Shown here: in pieces, positions 53,468 through 61,609 of the stretch | Position numbering within the stretch: the first letter of the stretch is position 1 | How the letters are laid out: each line of letters opens with the position of its first letter | DNA from: Torymus aiolomorphi | Lineage: Eukaryota > Arthropoda > Insecta > Hymenoptera > Torymidae | Assembly: GCA_036365515.1 (NCBI GenBank) | Contig: CM070874.1 | Span: 91,780,342-91,844,341 of the forward strand | DNA length: 64,000 nt | Direction of reading: 5' to 3' | Position numbers and translations under genes: made by a program | The notes under the pieces: model-generated | What the model saw: the letters and a program-made list of their open reading frames with translations, nothing else | The model's database searches: none | What the model was told of the DNA's origin: nothing

Positions 53468-56400
53468 AAAGTAACACTACAAAATTATGAACTAAAACGG
53501 TAATGTAAATTAAGTTATTTGCACCACTTATACATTTTGAATTCAAAATATTGTGTATATTTAGCAAACAAATTTTGAATAATTTATATAGATTTACTTC
53601 AATTCTACAGCCTATAAATATCAATACTGAGCTTGCAGAGTACGCTCGCAGATCAATGAGCATGCACAGGCGAATGAAAAAAAAATCAGTTTAGTAATGG
53701 GAAACAGCTGCACGATTATAATTATAAACAAGAACAATAGAAATAATTCGATAAAGAGGTAAAAAAAGGAAATATGCAAATATATATGAACAATATATAA
53801 TATCGAATATTATATATATATATATATAGAAATTATGGGATGATGATTAAGGGCAGTGCCTTTTGATCAGCGACGCTGACAGCAGCGGCACTCTCATCGG
53901 CATTCTCATTGGCGGCAGCAGGTTCCTGATCGGCCTCGGTGGCCGCAGCGCGTAGCAGCTTACGCTCCAGTTGCTTTTTGTAGCTGGTGTGCAGGCCGTC
54001 CCATTCCAATCTGGTCGGAACGCAGCGCCAAACATCTGGGAGAAATAGTATGACGGTTTCAACGCGAGAGGGTACCACACGGCCGGACTTGTGGCTCGTC
54101 TCTGCCCGCCTGTAGTAGAGCTCCAGGAAGCGGTACCTGCGCCGCAAGGAAAAAAAAACAATACCCAAACGTCAACTCTTGGAGGTTAATGCCTGCCTGC
54201 ACAGTGCGCTTTCACTCGCTAGCTCTTTTTCTTTCTTTTTCGTTCAACTTTAGCATTCTCGTTTCGTTTCTTGCTCAAAGTTCTCTGTTTTTTTCCGCGC
54301 TAAAAAGCATCTCTCTTTTACTCCCTCTTTTCCTCGTTTAGTGTTCAGTGAAGAAAAAAAAAAACAAAAGTTCTCAATATAAGTTCTTTTTTCTAGTTCT
54401 AGCAACAAAAAATAAAAAAAAAAGTAAAGTGATAGCGTTAAAGAATCCATATATGGGTCTGCCCCCAGCGCAGCATACACACACACACACAGACATAGAA
54501 ACCGACGGATGAAAACAAAAACAAAGAGTTTTGGATACGTATTAGAAATAGTGAGAAAGCCCGGGTTAGCACTGGTTCTGCTCTCTTCGTTGGTAGTTCA
54601 GAGCCAAGGTACGCAATTACATACATACCTTTAAGTGGTTTCTCTTCAGCCTATACAGTTCTTTCTTAATCTAGTTAGTCAACGCCAATTGTGGACTTTA
54701 AAAACTTAACAAGGCGCGAATTTAATTTGTAATCCTTGATTAGAGCATTTGCTTAAAAATAATCAATATCTCGAAGTTCAAACTTTATATATTCATTAAT
54801 GTTATTAATTTAAAGTAGATTAGATAGAGTTTTGTAATAATATTAAGAAAAAATTCTCGTTATTGATAATTTCTATATAGTAGTGATATAAATGAATTTA
54901 ATACCAATTTATTATTTATACATATTTTTATTTTCAAATGAAATGCTCTAGCTAAAGATATCGTGTCACGAGAAAGAAGCGTCTAATTACACCGCGATTA
55001 TTTTTACATGATCCGAACAGCTTCGAAGTTTCCAACAGAAAAAACGTCGTCGATTAGATCTAATTATTTACAGTGATAAGTGCATTAACCTCAATCCATT
55101 AATTATATTAGGTAAGAAAAGGATCACAAATTAGTGAGTACTGCAGATTTCATACCATTGGGTACAGTTGGAGAGATCGATTCCGGTAAGAGCTTTGCAA
55201 GTTCTGATGGCGGTTTTAATGAGAACGGATGGATCTTTGTCGGGATTCGACCCATCCAAGGAGGGACTCCACGGTCCACCGATTGCCATGGTTTCATTTT
55301 TGCCTCGTAGACCAACTAAAAAGTTGATTAGACGCGTTGGGTGAATGTAATCCCGATCATTGTCTCGGTCCTCTGACACACCGCAACAGCGCTTGTAAAT
55401 CTCTTCCATTTGTGGCATTGAAATGAGCATGACCTGCGAAAGTAATTAAATTATTATTAATAAACATAAAAGTTGTTTTGTGGTACATAATGTTTTCGAC
55501 AATGATATTGTTTATTGAATATGTTAAATGTAGAGTAGTGACGCTAGTGGTTGGCCATATCCAAGTTGTCGCACGTTTTCGATGTAACAGTTATACAAAA
55601 ATAAAATTTGCTAAACTAATAAATCATAAAGTAGAGGGTATTTACTTTACGATCGCCGCCTTAAAGTTCAAAATCGTTTATTTATTTCAATTGAGAAATA
55701 TTAAATTAGATGACCGACCACTGGTGCTTTTACCCTACATATTTTCACTCATTTATTTGTAATTATTATAAAACTAACTTTTGCTGAAAATAAGTAATCT
55801 GCATCAGGAGGTTCTAGTACTGCTGTATTTTCAGTAACAGAGTCAACATCTTTGTGCGTGACATGAAAGGAACACGGTTTATTGAGTGTAAAAGGCATGT
55901 GTGGTGGAAAGGCATCCACCCATCTGAAATTTGTAGAAAAGAAGTCACTGGGAATGTACATATTTTGGTAACGCCTTTTGACTTCCAGAACGTCTGCTTC
56001 TGGTCTGTAAGTAATAATTTTAAAATTTAAAATAATTTTTGGAAAATACTTTATATTTATAGCTGCATTACACTTATTTTGTGAAACAACCATTGGGTCT
56101 CGCATTTGTACAAACACCTACTTTTGTATATTTTCACTGTATATGGGCTTTATAGCCCGTTTATTGATTAAAATAAAAATAAAATAAAAATAAAATATTT
56201 AGATTGAATAGAAAAAATTACTCACAAATCAAGAGCTATCTTTGGTATCTGTACCATATATCGTGGTACTACTCTTGTTCTTCTGTGCGGTCTTGGTGAT
56301 TTACTTCTTCTTGTTCTAGATGGACTACGTTCCTCTTTCTTTTCTCTTTCTCTGATTCTTTCTTCTCTACGTCTTTTACGTTCGATTTCTTCATCATCAT

Positions 56401-58231
56401 TCCGTCTATCTCGCGGAGATCTTTCTCTGACTCTTCCAACTTTATTGCGATTTGCCATTGAAGTTGTGCTAGTAGTATTACTTGTACTAAATCTGAAAGT
56501 TAAAAATTTTTTTTATGATGATGATTATACATATATAATTTAATATTGTAATATACCTGTTATTAGTATTATCATTAGGAGGTGGGACAGCATTATATGT
56601 TCCAGAGGTTCGAGTAGGCTGATTTTGCCGGTTATTTTGTGTATTTTGTTGTGCATTAGCACTGTTGTTATTGTTTCCCATAGGAAGCACTTGTATTCTT
56701 GTTGCATTCCACTTGAATGGCATAGATGGGTTATAAGATGCTTCTACTAAGACTCGATCACCTACTGCTGGATTTGAACCTTTGACACAAGCACTGAAAA
56801 ATTAAATCAAAATTGTCAATTCTTATAATACAATTAAGAATTATGGCATGAAAATGTAACAAAGTCAGAAATGTTACCTAGTTTGAAAAAATACATCTTC
56901 ATCAACAAATCCAAAATTGTCATGGACTTTGGTAACCGTACCCGTAAATACTCTTTGCTTTGTTGATGACTGAGGCACATTTTGCTGAACTTGCTGAGCA
57001 ACTCCAGCTACTGATTGTGTGAAAGCATTAGTATTTAGTGCTCGTGGTGTTGGATATGATACTGTAGCAACTTGAGGATATAATTGTCCAGCTATACTGG
57101 ATGGTAAGTTAGAACCTAATGTTGCCATGGATGCCATGGTTATATTTGGCTGTAACAATAACAGTGATAATTAAAGTCATATATTTTTCCCTTTTTAGTT
57201 TATTAAATATGTACTAACTTGCTGTAATCCTAAACTTTGTTGATAAACTTGTTGGTTTGGTTGTTGATACTGGACCATTGGTTGTCCACCCATACCACCC
57301 ATAGCTTGTCCCAGCATTTGCTGCTGGATATTTTGAATTCCTTGACCTTAAAGAAAAAAAATATTGTATAGTACAATGTAAAAAAAAATTTTAATTTTAA
57401 GCATTATTCTTGTGAAAATTGTATGCGAAAATTAAGATGTTTGAAATAAATAAAACTTAAACGATTAAGGACTACCAGCTGTCTTTTGAAAGAATTATGT
57501 AAAACTGTATATTGATATATCTATAAGTATTGAGAAAGTAATGAATCATTTTTAAGAATAAATTGTCATTGAGTAATGTAGTAATGAGTACATAAAAGAA
57601 TGCAATTGTATTTTCTATACAATTTTTTTCATTCTTGCAAAATGCAAGTACGTTAATTATTGCTGATGCAACTCCTTCTTCCTTATCAAATCAATCCACC
57701 TTTTTACTTTTTCAATTATAAGTCTAATTCTTGTCAAAAACAATGAACCACTCACCGAAGTACATGATCCTCCCTTTACTAATCCCAATCAACACTTAAC
57801 ATCCAATATCACTCATATCGCTGAGCAATCAGTCTCAACACACCACAGCACACACACACATCCAGCTCTACCAATGGACACTACCGAACCGTGGCATGAA
57901 ACCCGCGGATCTATTTCCATCCCCCCGAGGTGCTATCTCATCCAACGAAATAAACCACGAGCCCACGGATCTCTCGAACTTTGGACTGCCTCGCTCCGCG
58001 CTCACGCACACATACAGGCACGTGCATTGCGTCTTTCCACGCCGCGGCTCTACCTTTACCCTTTTCCGACCCGAATAACCCGGGCTTTCGTTGCAACACA
58101 CGCAAATACGCGCGCGCAAGCATACATCGTCATTTGGCAACAACGATCTGTTTGTCATTACAAGCCGACTCACCTGCATTTCGAACCCAGGGCGGGTTTT
58201 TGCCGCCGCCAAAAGGCGATATGTTGCTCAT
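50292..58231 (-). CDS. CCAR1: CCAR1 (cell division cycle and apoptosis regulator 1), 15 coding exons, complete
   Basis: Spliced CDS (- strand): 58231-58174, 57346-57219, 57149-56878, 56793-56557, 56492-56226, 56004-55779, 55433-55156, 54136-53860, 52838-52773, 52597-52388, 52135-51956, 51880-51569, 51485-51116, 51031-50691, 50576-50292; 1168 codons (human CCAR1 is about 1150). Seen in order: N-terminal FGGGKNPPW, Gln-rich stretch, S1-like domain (about 128-190), Arg/Glu/Ser-rich stretch (about 245-300), YIPSDFF DBC1-type region, CTQWYRF...ETVILFLPDVW, SAP domain (about 597-634), FDCTMMSLSVLLDYRPED and EHSFEVSLFAELFNEML (about 715-750), Lys/Asp-rich tract, degenerate EF-hand (about 858-905) and C-terminal coiled coil. 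CCAR1 is a nuclear transcription coactivator and RNA-processing factor. An in-frame TAG lies 12 nt before the ATG. The donor at 53860 is the one unclear junction. Confidence 0.93.
50691..51031 (-). CDS. CCAR1: CCAR1 coding exon 14 (coiled coil)
   Basis: Acceptor TATTTACAG, donor GTAACG|GTAAGC, phase 1 in and 0 out. It encodes a basic link (GSGPASKRARGEN), then MYKGSLLDIEKLVSQLKRSE and a long heptad-rich helix. It corresponds to the C-terminal coiled coil of CCAR1. Confidence 0.91.
51116..51485 (-). CDS. CCAR1: CCAR1 coding exon 13 (EF-hand-like)
   Basis: Acceptor TTTTGTACAG, donor CTTGG|GTAAGT, phase 0 in and 1 out. It encodes LLLSFVYFDQTHCGYIFDKD and IEELIYTLGLNMSRAQVRKL, the degenerate EF-hand of CCAR1. 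Several canonical calcium ligands are missing. Confidence 0.93.
51569..51880 (-). CDS. CCAR1: CCAR1 coding exon 12 (Lys/Asp-rich tract)
   Basis: Acceptor TTATTTACAG, donor TCTGAC|GTAAGT, phase 0. It begins EHSFEVSLFAELFNEML, then runs into more than 60 residues of mostly Lys, Asp and Glu ending in a poly-Asp run encoded by GAT/GAC repeats. The intron before it is only 75 nt and open in frame. Confidence 0.92.
51956..52135 (-). CDS. CCAR1: CCAR1 coding exon 11
   Basis: Acceptor TTATTTCAG, donor ACAAAG|GTAATC, phase 0. It encodes EKRYNLPESPHIIVHPSRIA and FDCTMMSLSVLLDYRPEDTK, nearly identical in pattern to CCAR1 and CCAR2. Confidence 0.94.
52388..52597 (-). CDS. CCAR1: CCAR1 coding exon 10 (SAP domain)
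   Basis: Acceptor AATTGGCAG, donor AAAGAG|GTGAAA, phase 0. It encodes VNDLRQELVSRNLSSKGLKS and QARLTKAI, a textbook SAP helix-turn-helix expected to bind nucleic acid, followed by a Glu/Lys/Asp-rich linker. Confidence 0.94.
52773..52838 (-). CDS. CCAR1: CCAR1 coding exon 9 (66 nt)
   Basis: Acceptor CTCATTTCAG, donor ATGAAT|GTAAGA, phase 0 both sides. Its 22 codons contain DPTHFSELDPKTMN, matching the TPTHWSKLDPKTMK lead-in to the CCAR1 SAP domain. Confidence 0.9.
52839..53859 (-). other. CCAR1 intron 8 with long poly(A) tract
   Basis: About 1 kb. It holds an uninterrupted A run of 46 nt (53420-53465, T run on the gene's sense strand) and a (TA)n tract near 53810-53828. No extra exon was recognised, although the donor at its 5' end is non-canonical. 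Confidence 0.6.
53420..53465. repeat. poly(A) homopolymer, 46 nt
   Basis: An unbroken A run inside CCAR1 intron 8. It could be the tail of an old retroposed insertion or simple slippage, and no target-site duplication is obvious. The exact length in an assembly is often unreliable. Confidence 0.85.
53860..54136 (-). CDS. CCAR1: CCAR1 coding exon 8 (3' end uncertain)
   Basis: The acceptor GCGGCGCAG is entered in phase 2. It encodes YRFLELYYRRAETSHKSGRV, then VETVILFLPDVWRCVPTRLEW and an Ala/Glu-rich tail. The 3' end must be phase 0. The candidates are a GC donor, CAAAAG|GCACTG at 53860 (used here), or a weak GT donor, GCTGCT|GTCAGC at 53881, which shortens the protein by 7 residues. Read-through reaches a stop at 53833. 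Confidence 0.78.
55156..55433 (-). CDS. CCAR1: CCAR1 coding exon 7 (DBC1-type core)
   Basis: Acceptor CTTTCGCAG, donor CAATG|GTATGA, phase 0 in and 2 out. It encodes VMLISMPQMEEIYKRC, PTRLINFLVG and LTGIDLSNCTQW. The CTQWYRF match spans the junction with exon 8. Confidence 0.93.
55779..56004 (-). CDS. CCAR1: CCAR1 coding exon 6
   Basis: Acceptor TTACTTACAG, donor GCAAAA|GTTAGT, phase 2 in and 0 out. It encodes RRYQNMYIPSDFFSTNFRWV and the downstream PFTLNKPCSFHV, which align with CCAR1 RRYQNLYIPSDFF. Confidence 0.93.
56226..56492 (-). CDS. CCAR1: CCAR1 coding exon 5 (RE/RS-rich)
   Basis: Acceptor AACTTTCAG, donor GATTT|GTGAGT, phase 2 in and out. It encodes a Ser/Thr segment, then Arg/Glu/Asp and SPSRTRRSKSPRP repeats, ending in RRTRVVPRYMVQIPKIALDL. 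This precedes the DBC1-type core in CCAR1. Confidence 0.92.
56557..56793 (-). CDS. CCAR1: CCAR1 coding exon 4 (end of S1-like domain)
   Basis: Acceptor ATTTTTCAG, donor AACAG|GTATAT, phase 2 in and out. It encodes GDRVLVEASYNPSMPFKWNA, diagnostic of CCAR1, followed by an Asn/Gln-rich linker. Confidence 0.93.
56878..57149 (-). CDS. CCAR1: CCAR1 coding exon 3 (start of S1-like domain)
   Basis: Acceptor TTGTTACAG, donor ACTAG|GTAACA, phase 0 in and 2 out. It encodes VSYPTPRAL and then QRVFTGTVTKVHDNFGFVDE, the S1-like fold conserved between CCAR1 and CCAR2. Confidence 0.93.
57219..57346 (-). CDS. CCAR1: CCAR1 coding exon 2 (Gln-rich)
   Basis: Acceptor TTCTTTAAG, donor CAGCAA|GTTAGT, phase 1 in and 0 out. 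It encodes a Gln/Gly/Met-rich stretch (GGMGGQPMVQYQQPNQQ), equivalent to the Gln-rich N region of CCAR1. Confidence 0.87.
57347..58173 (-). other. CCAR1 intron 1
   Basis: 827 nt between GTGAGT and TTTAAG. Its 5' third is CpG-rich, continuous with the exon 1 island, and the 3' part is AT-rich. It contains the ATG-plus-donor decoy at 57765-57756. Confidence 0.75.
58174..58231 (-). CDS. CCAR1: CCAR1 coding exon 1
   Basis: The ATG at 58231 opens a 19-codon segment containing SPFGGGKNPPWVRNA, matching the FGGQKNPPW start of vertebrate CCAR1. The donor GCAG|GTGAGT leaves phase 1, as exon 2 needs. It lies in a CpG-rich block (57.85-58.65 kb) that probably also holds the promoter. Confidence 0.88.
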
Positions 58232-59199
58232 CCTGAGGGGCTATGCGCTCTAGCCACTGCTATTGACACTATCTCGCAATACACGCGAACTTGCGGGGAG
58301 ACACACGACTCGGCGGGGGAGAGCCGACTAGTCTGAGCAGTGCACTGCACGGCGTGCGCGCGTCCTTCACTCCGGCGCCATGTCGGGTAGCCGATTATCT
58401 GCCGAGACAGAGCTGTGAAGAATCGCGTGGCCCGCGGACTAGGTACTTATATCACACCTCGCTATCGCGCACAAGAGACTTTGGTTGCGCCCGGGGGATA
58501 AATAAGATTGCGTATATCTTTTTTCCTATACTTTTCGTCGTCGTTGTCGTCATCGACGCGCCCGCGCGCGCTCTCTGGCCGTCTGGTCGTCGAGGAGAAG
58601 GCAACGAGCGGCTAGGTGGCGGTAGTGTGCAGAGCGACGTTTTTGATCGTTCTGCTCTGAATGCTCGCTTAGATATCTACTTGACTACTTATACTTTTAC
58701 TTATCTTAGTAAGTAGTCTGATGAAGGTACTTATCACTATCCAGGCAAGTGAGGGAGAGAGACAGATTGCAAGGCATTTGGTTTTAGATGTATTTTTTTA
58801 AACAATCGTTGAAACAAAAAACAGTTGGAAATAAAAGATAGTTGACTTAATTGTAGTCTTCTATTTGTTGAGAGGGTTCTAAAATAATATCGTGTGAAGA
58901 ACAAATGAAAATTCAGACATTTTTTATAAATTTCATAGAATTATGTTTAATTTCGAGTAATAAGTTATTTATTGAACAGAACATAGGGACCTAATTGTAG
59001 AGGATGATTGCATATTTTTTCCATCAAATTCCGAATTCAACCCGAATAAGTTTCTGTTAATTAGGTTTACGTTTATCGTCAATTCGTCGAGGAATATTTT
59101 CTACTACTCTTTATTCAGTGCAGTATAATATCGTTTTTATCTTCATCTCTACTTTCGAATTAAACTATCGATTTGTATAAACATATTTGTCGGTTGTTA

Positions 59200-60608
59200 G
59201 GGTGACTTCACCAGTGAAGGAACAAATAAGGAAATTGTAACTTTTGTTATTTAATTAAATGGTTTAAAATAAATGGATTAAAAGTAAAACCCTTTTTAAA
59301 TTTATATTCTAAAATGTTCAAACTTTACGTCGGTGAGCAAATTTTGAATAAAAAATCAAAGTGAAAATTTTATTTAATGAAAATCTGTAAATATCTCCTA
59401 AAAATCAGTAAAGGAATACGCAATCTTAGTATCTAAATACGTTTCACCAGTGAAGGAATACATCGCCAGTGAAGAAACAATAGCAGAAAATTTATGATTT
59501 TATTCTTAACAAGATAATTTCTTTTATGCAGAATCTTTATATCAAATGAAATAAAAATTTTCAAGGATTCGAAAATTATCGTCATGTTAGATAAAAAATA
59601 CATAGAAACCCGAATGGAAAAAATAAACGGTACTACAATGTAAATTACCATATGTTTCGGCACGTTCCTTTACGTGTTGTTGTTTCTGTATCTTTCCGTA
59701 CGATTCGGTACGTTTCGGTACGTTTCGGTACGTTTCGATTAAGATTCGGACATTTTATACGAAAACCTACCAAAACGTACCAAATCGTATCGAATCGTAT
59801 GTAAACTTGCAGGAACGTACGGTGACGTACAGTGATATACATGTACGTACGAAAATGAACGGAAACATACTTGTATGTACCAAATGAATGCATATCAATA
59901 TGAAATATTTTTGTATCGAAAGGCACCGAAACGCACCGAAACGCACCGAAACGTACCGAAACGTACCGAAACGTACCGAAACGTACTGACATGTACCAAA
60001 ACGTACGAAAACGTAAAGCAATGTACAACAACATACGTGACCTTACAGAAATATGCGATCACATACGTAAACGTACGGAATTATAACATGTAATATTTTA
60101 CGAAAGTTTTTATTCTACAAAAACTTTTGAAATAACAAATATTTTCCAGTATATTTCAAGTTCTCATAATTTACTTTACAACACCGTGTATTCACGTACA
60201 TTGACGTACATTTTCGTACGTTTTTGCACGCTGGGGTACGTTTTCGCATGTTTTGGTACGTTTCGGTACGTTTCGGTACGCTTAGGCAAGCAATTTTTTG
60301 AGATAAAAAATAATTTTTCTCAGCATATGTAAGTTTCTGTAGGTTTCTGTACGAGGCTGTACCTTCGAGTACCCTGACATTCATTTCCGTACGATTCGGT
60401 ACGTTTAGGTACGATCCCGTACAAATGTCCGAATCTTAATCAAAACGTACCGAAACGTACCAAATGGTGCGAGAATTTACAATAATGTAGTAGATTGTAA
60501 CATAGTTGTACGATTATTATTATTTCCGTTCGGGAAGCTTGATATTTTCATATATATAAAGAAAATGTTCGTTAACTGGTGATTGTTCCAATACTGATGT
60601 AGTCACCC
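59200..60608. mobile_element. 1.4-kb TA-flanked inverted-repeat element
   Basis: The left end GGGTGACTTCACCAGT and the right end ACTGATGTAGTCACCC form imperfect inverted repeats of about 26 nt continuing into GGAACAA/TTGTTCC. TA lies outside both ends. Inside is a 10-bp repeat array but no transposase, so it is probably non-autonomous Tc1/mariner-like (inference from the TA target). Confidence 0.68.
59690..60465. repeat. array of 10-bp ACGTACCGAA-type repeats in both orientations
   Basis: Runs of GGTACGTTTC are at 59707-59737, 60257-60285 and 60398-60412. Runs of the complement are at 59925-59987 and 60443-60462. Degenerate 10-12-nt-spaced GTAC motifs lie between. A perfect 19-nt inverted repeat at 59737-59755 and 60423-60441 brackets the array. 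Open frames here simply translate the repeat. Confidence 0.8.
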
Positions 60609-61369
60609 TACTGGTTTAAAAATAATTAAACATTCCTTTACTGTAATTGTGTTGCCAATTTCGAAAGCCCGCCTTTTATGCGAAAATGGTGTTGCCAATA
60701 GGACCGACGTTTTTCAACACATCTGACGTTGTTGTTTGCAGTGATTTCTTGGATAGCAGCGTTAATTAATAAATGACAATATTTTATTCTACGTATTATT
60801 CCACCAAAACTTAGCGTTATAGTGTTCTAATCCGCTTATTCTGAATATCACACGTTTTAGATACAAAGATCGATAAAATGCAAAGCTCATTAATTTTTAT
60901 TACGTTGGCACCTCAGTCAAACGAGTGTGTTCCTTATATTATCAATAACCCCGGCATTGTCAATAAAACTTAACGCTTCAATTTAGCATCAACAAAACTT
61001 CCCTTACCCTGCAGACCACATTCGATTTCGCCTCCAACGCGTTTTTTTACAATACGCATCCCGGAGTTAGTGCATGCCGGCGGAACTAGCGATTACGTAA
61101 GCCCCTTTATCTTCTCTCCCTCCCCTTCCTGGTCGTCGCTCGCAGTACTACTGTATCTCCACGCGCTCTCCTCCGGCCGGAAAAACACGTGCTCTCGCGG
61201 CGGGTATCCTCTCTCTGCCTCTCAGCACCGCGAACTCCGAAAATACATCCTCTCTTGGGACAAAAGAGACAGGCCTAACAAGAGCTGCAGCTTCATTCGA
61301 GTGCGAAAAAATCGATTTCCCGTATTAGAGTGGTGTTGCGTGTGCGACAGCGGCAGCGAGAGCGGAAAA

Positions 61370-61609
61370 ATGGCGTTGGCATCGATCTGCCGGCGGCTGG
61401 CGATTGATTCGACCTTCAGCTTCCAGCAGAGCCTGGCGGGAGTTGCGGCGCGGCAGCAGCAGCAGCACTCGGTGGCCGCCGCCCGGACGAGTCGGCTCGG
61501 CAGCTCGGTGAGGACACTAGCGAGCGCCGCCTCGGACAAGATGGGCCTGCCGCGCGTCTACTTCGACATGACCGCCGACGGCAAGTCGGTCGGCCGCATC
61601 GTCATGGAG
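61370..61609 (+). CDS. cyclophilin (peptidyl-prolyl cis-trans isomerase), first coding exon; gene runs off the window
   Basis: 80 codons end at ATGGAG|GTATGT in phase 0. The first 57 residues are rich in Arg, Ala and Ser with one Asp near residue 13 and end SASDK-type before an internal Met, a mitochondrial-type leader. The next residues, GLPRVYFDMTADGKSVGRIV, are the first strand of the cyclophilin A/D fold, as in insect Cyp1 and vertebrate PPIF. The catalytic region (FHRVIP, QGGDFT) is absent, so the rest lies beyond position 64000 and intron 1 exceeds 2.3 kb. Starting at the internal Met (61541) would give a cytosolic form. The start context is good (A at -3, G at +4) and this is the first ATG in the frame. 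A short CAG run encodes poly-Gln in the leader. Confidence 0.88.

Larger units (their letters stand above)
58232..61369. promoter_or_regulatory. divergent intergenic region between CCAR1 and the cyclophilin gene
   Basis: 3.1 kb. The 58.23-58.65 kb segment is CpG-rich and is the likely CCAR1 promoter. The 61.0-61.37 kb segment is the likely cyclophilin promoter and 5'UTR. Between them lies a 1.4-kb transposon-like element (59200-60608). Confidence 0.6.

Noticed and set aside
59645..60034. Open frames with VRFGTFRYVSV-type repeats
   Set aside because: They are translations of the 10-bp GTAC repeat array in a transposon-like element. No domain and no coding signal.
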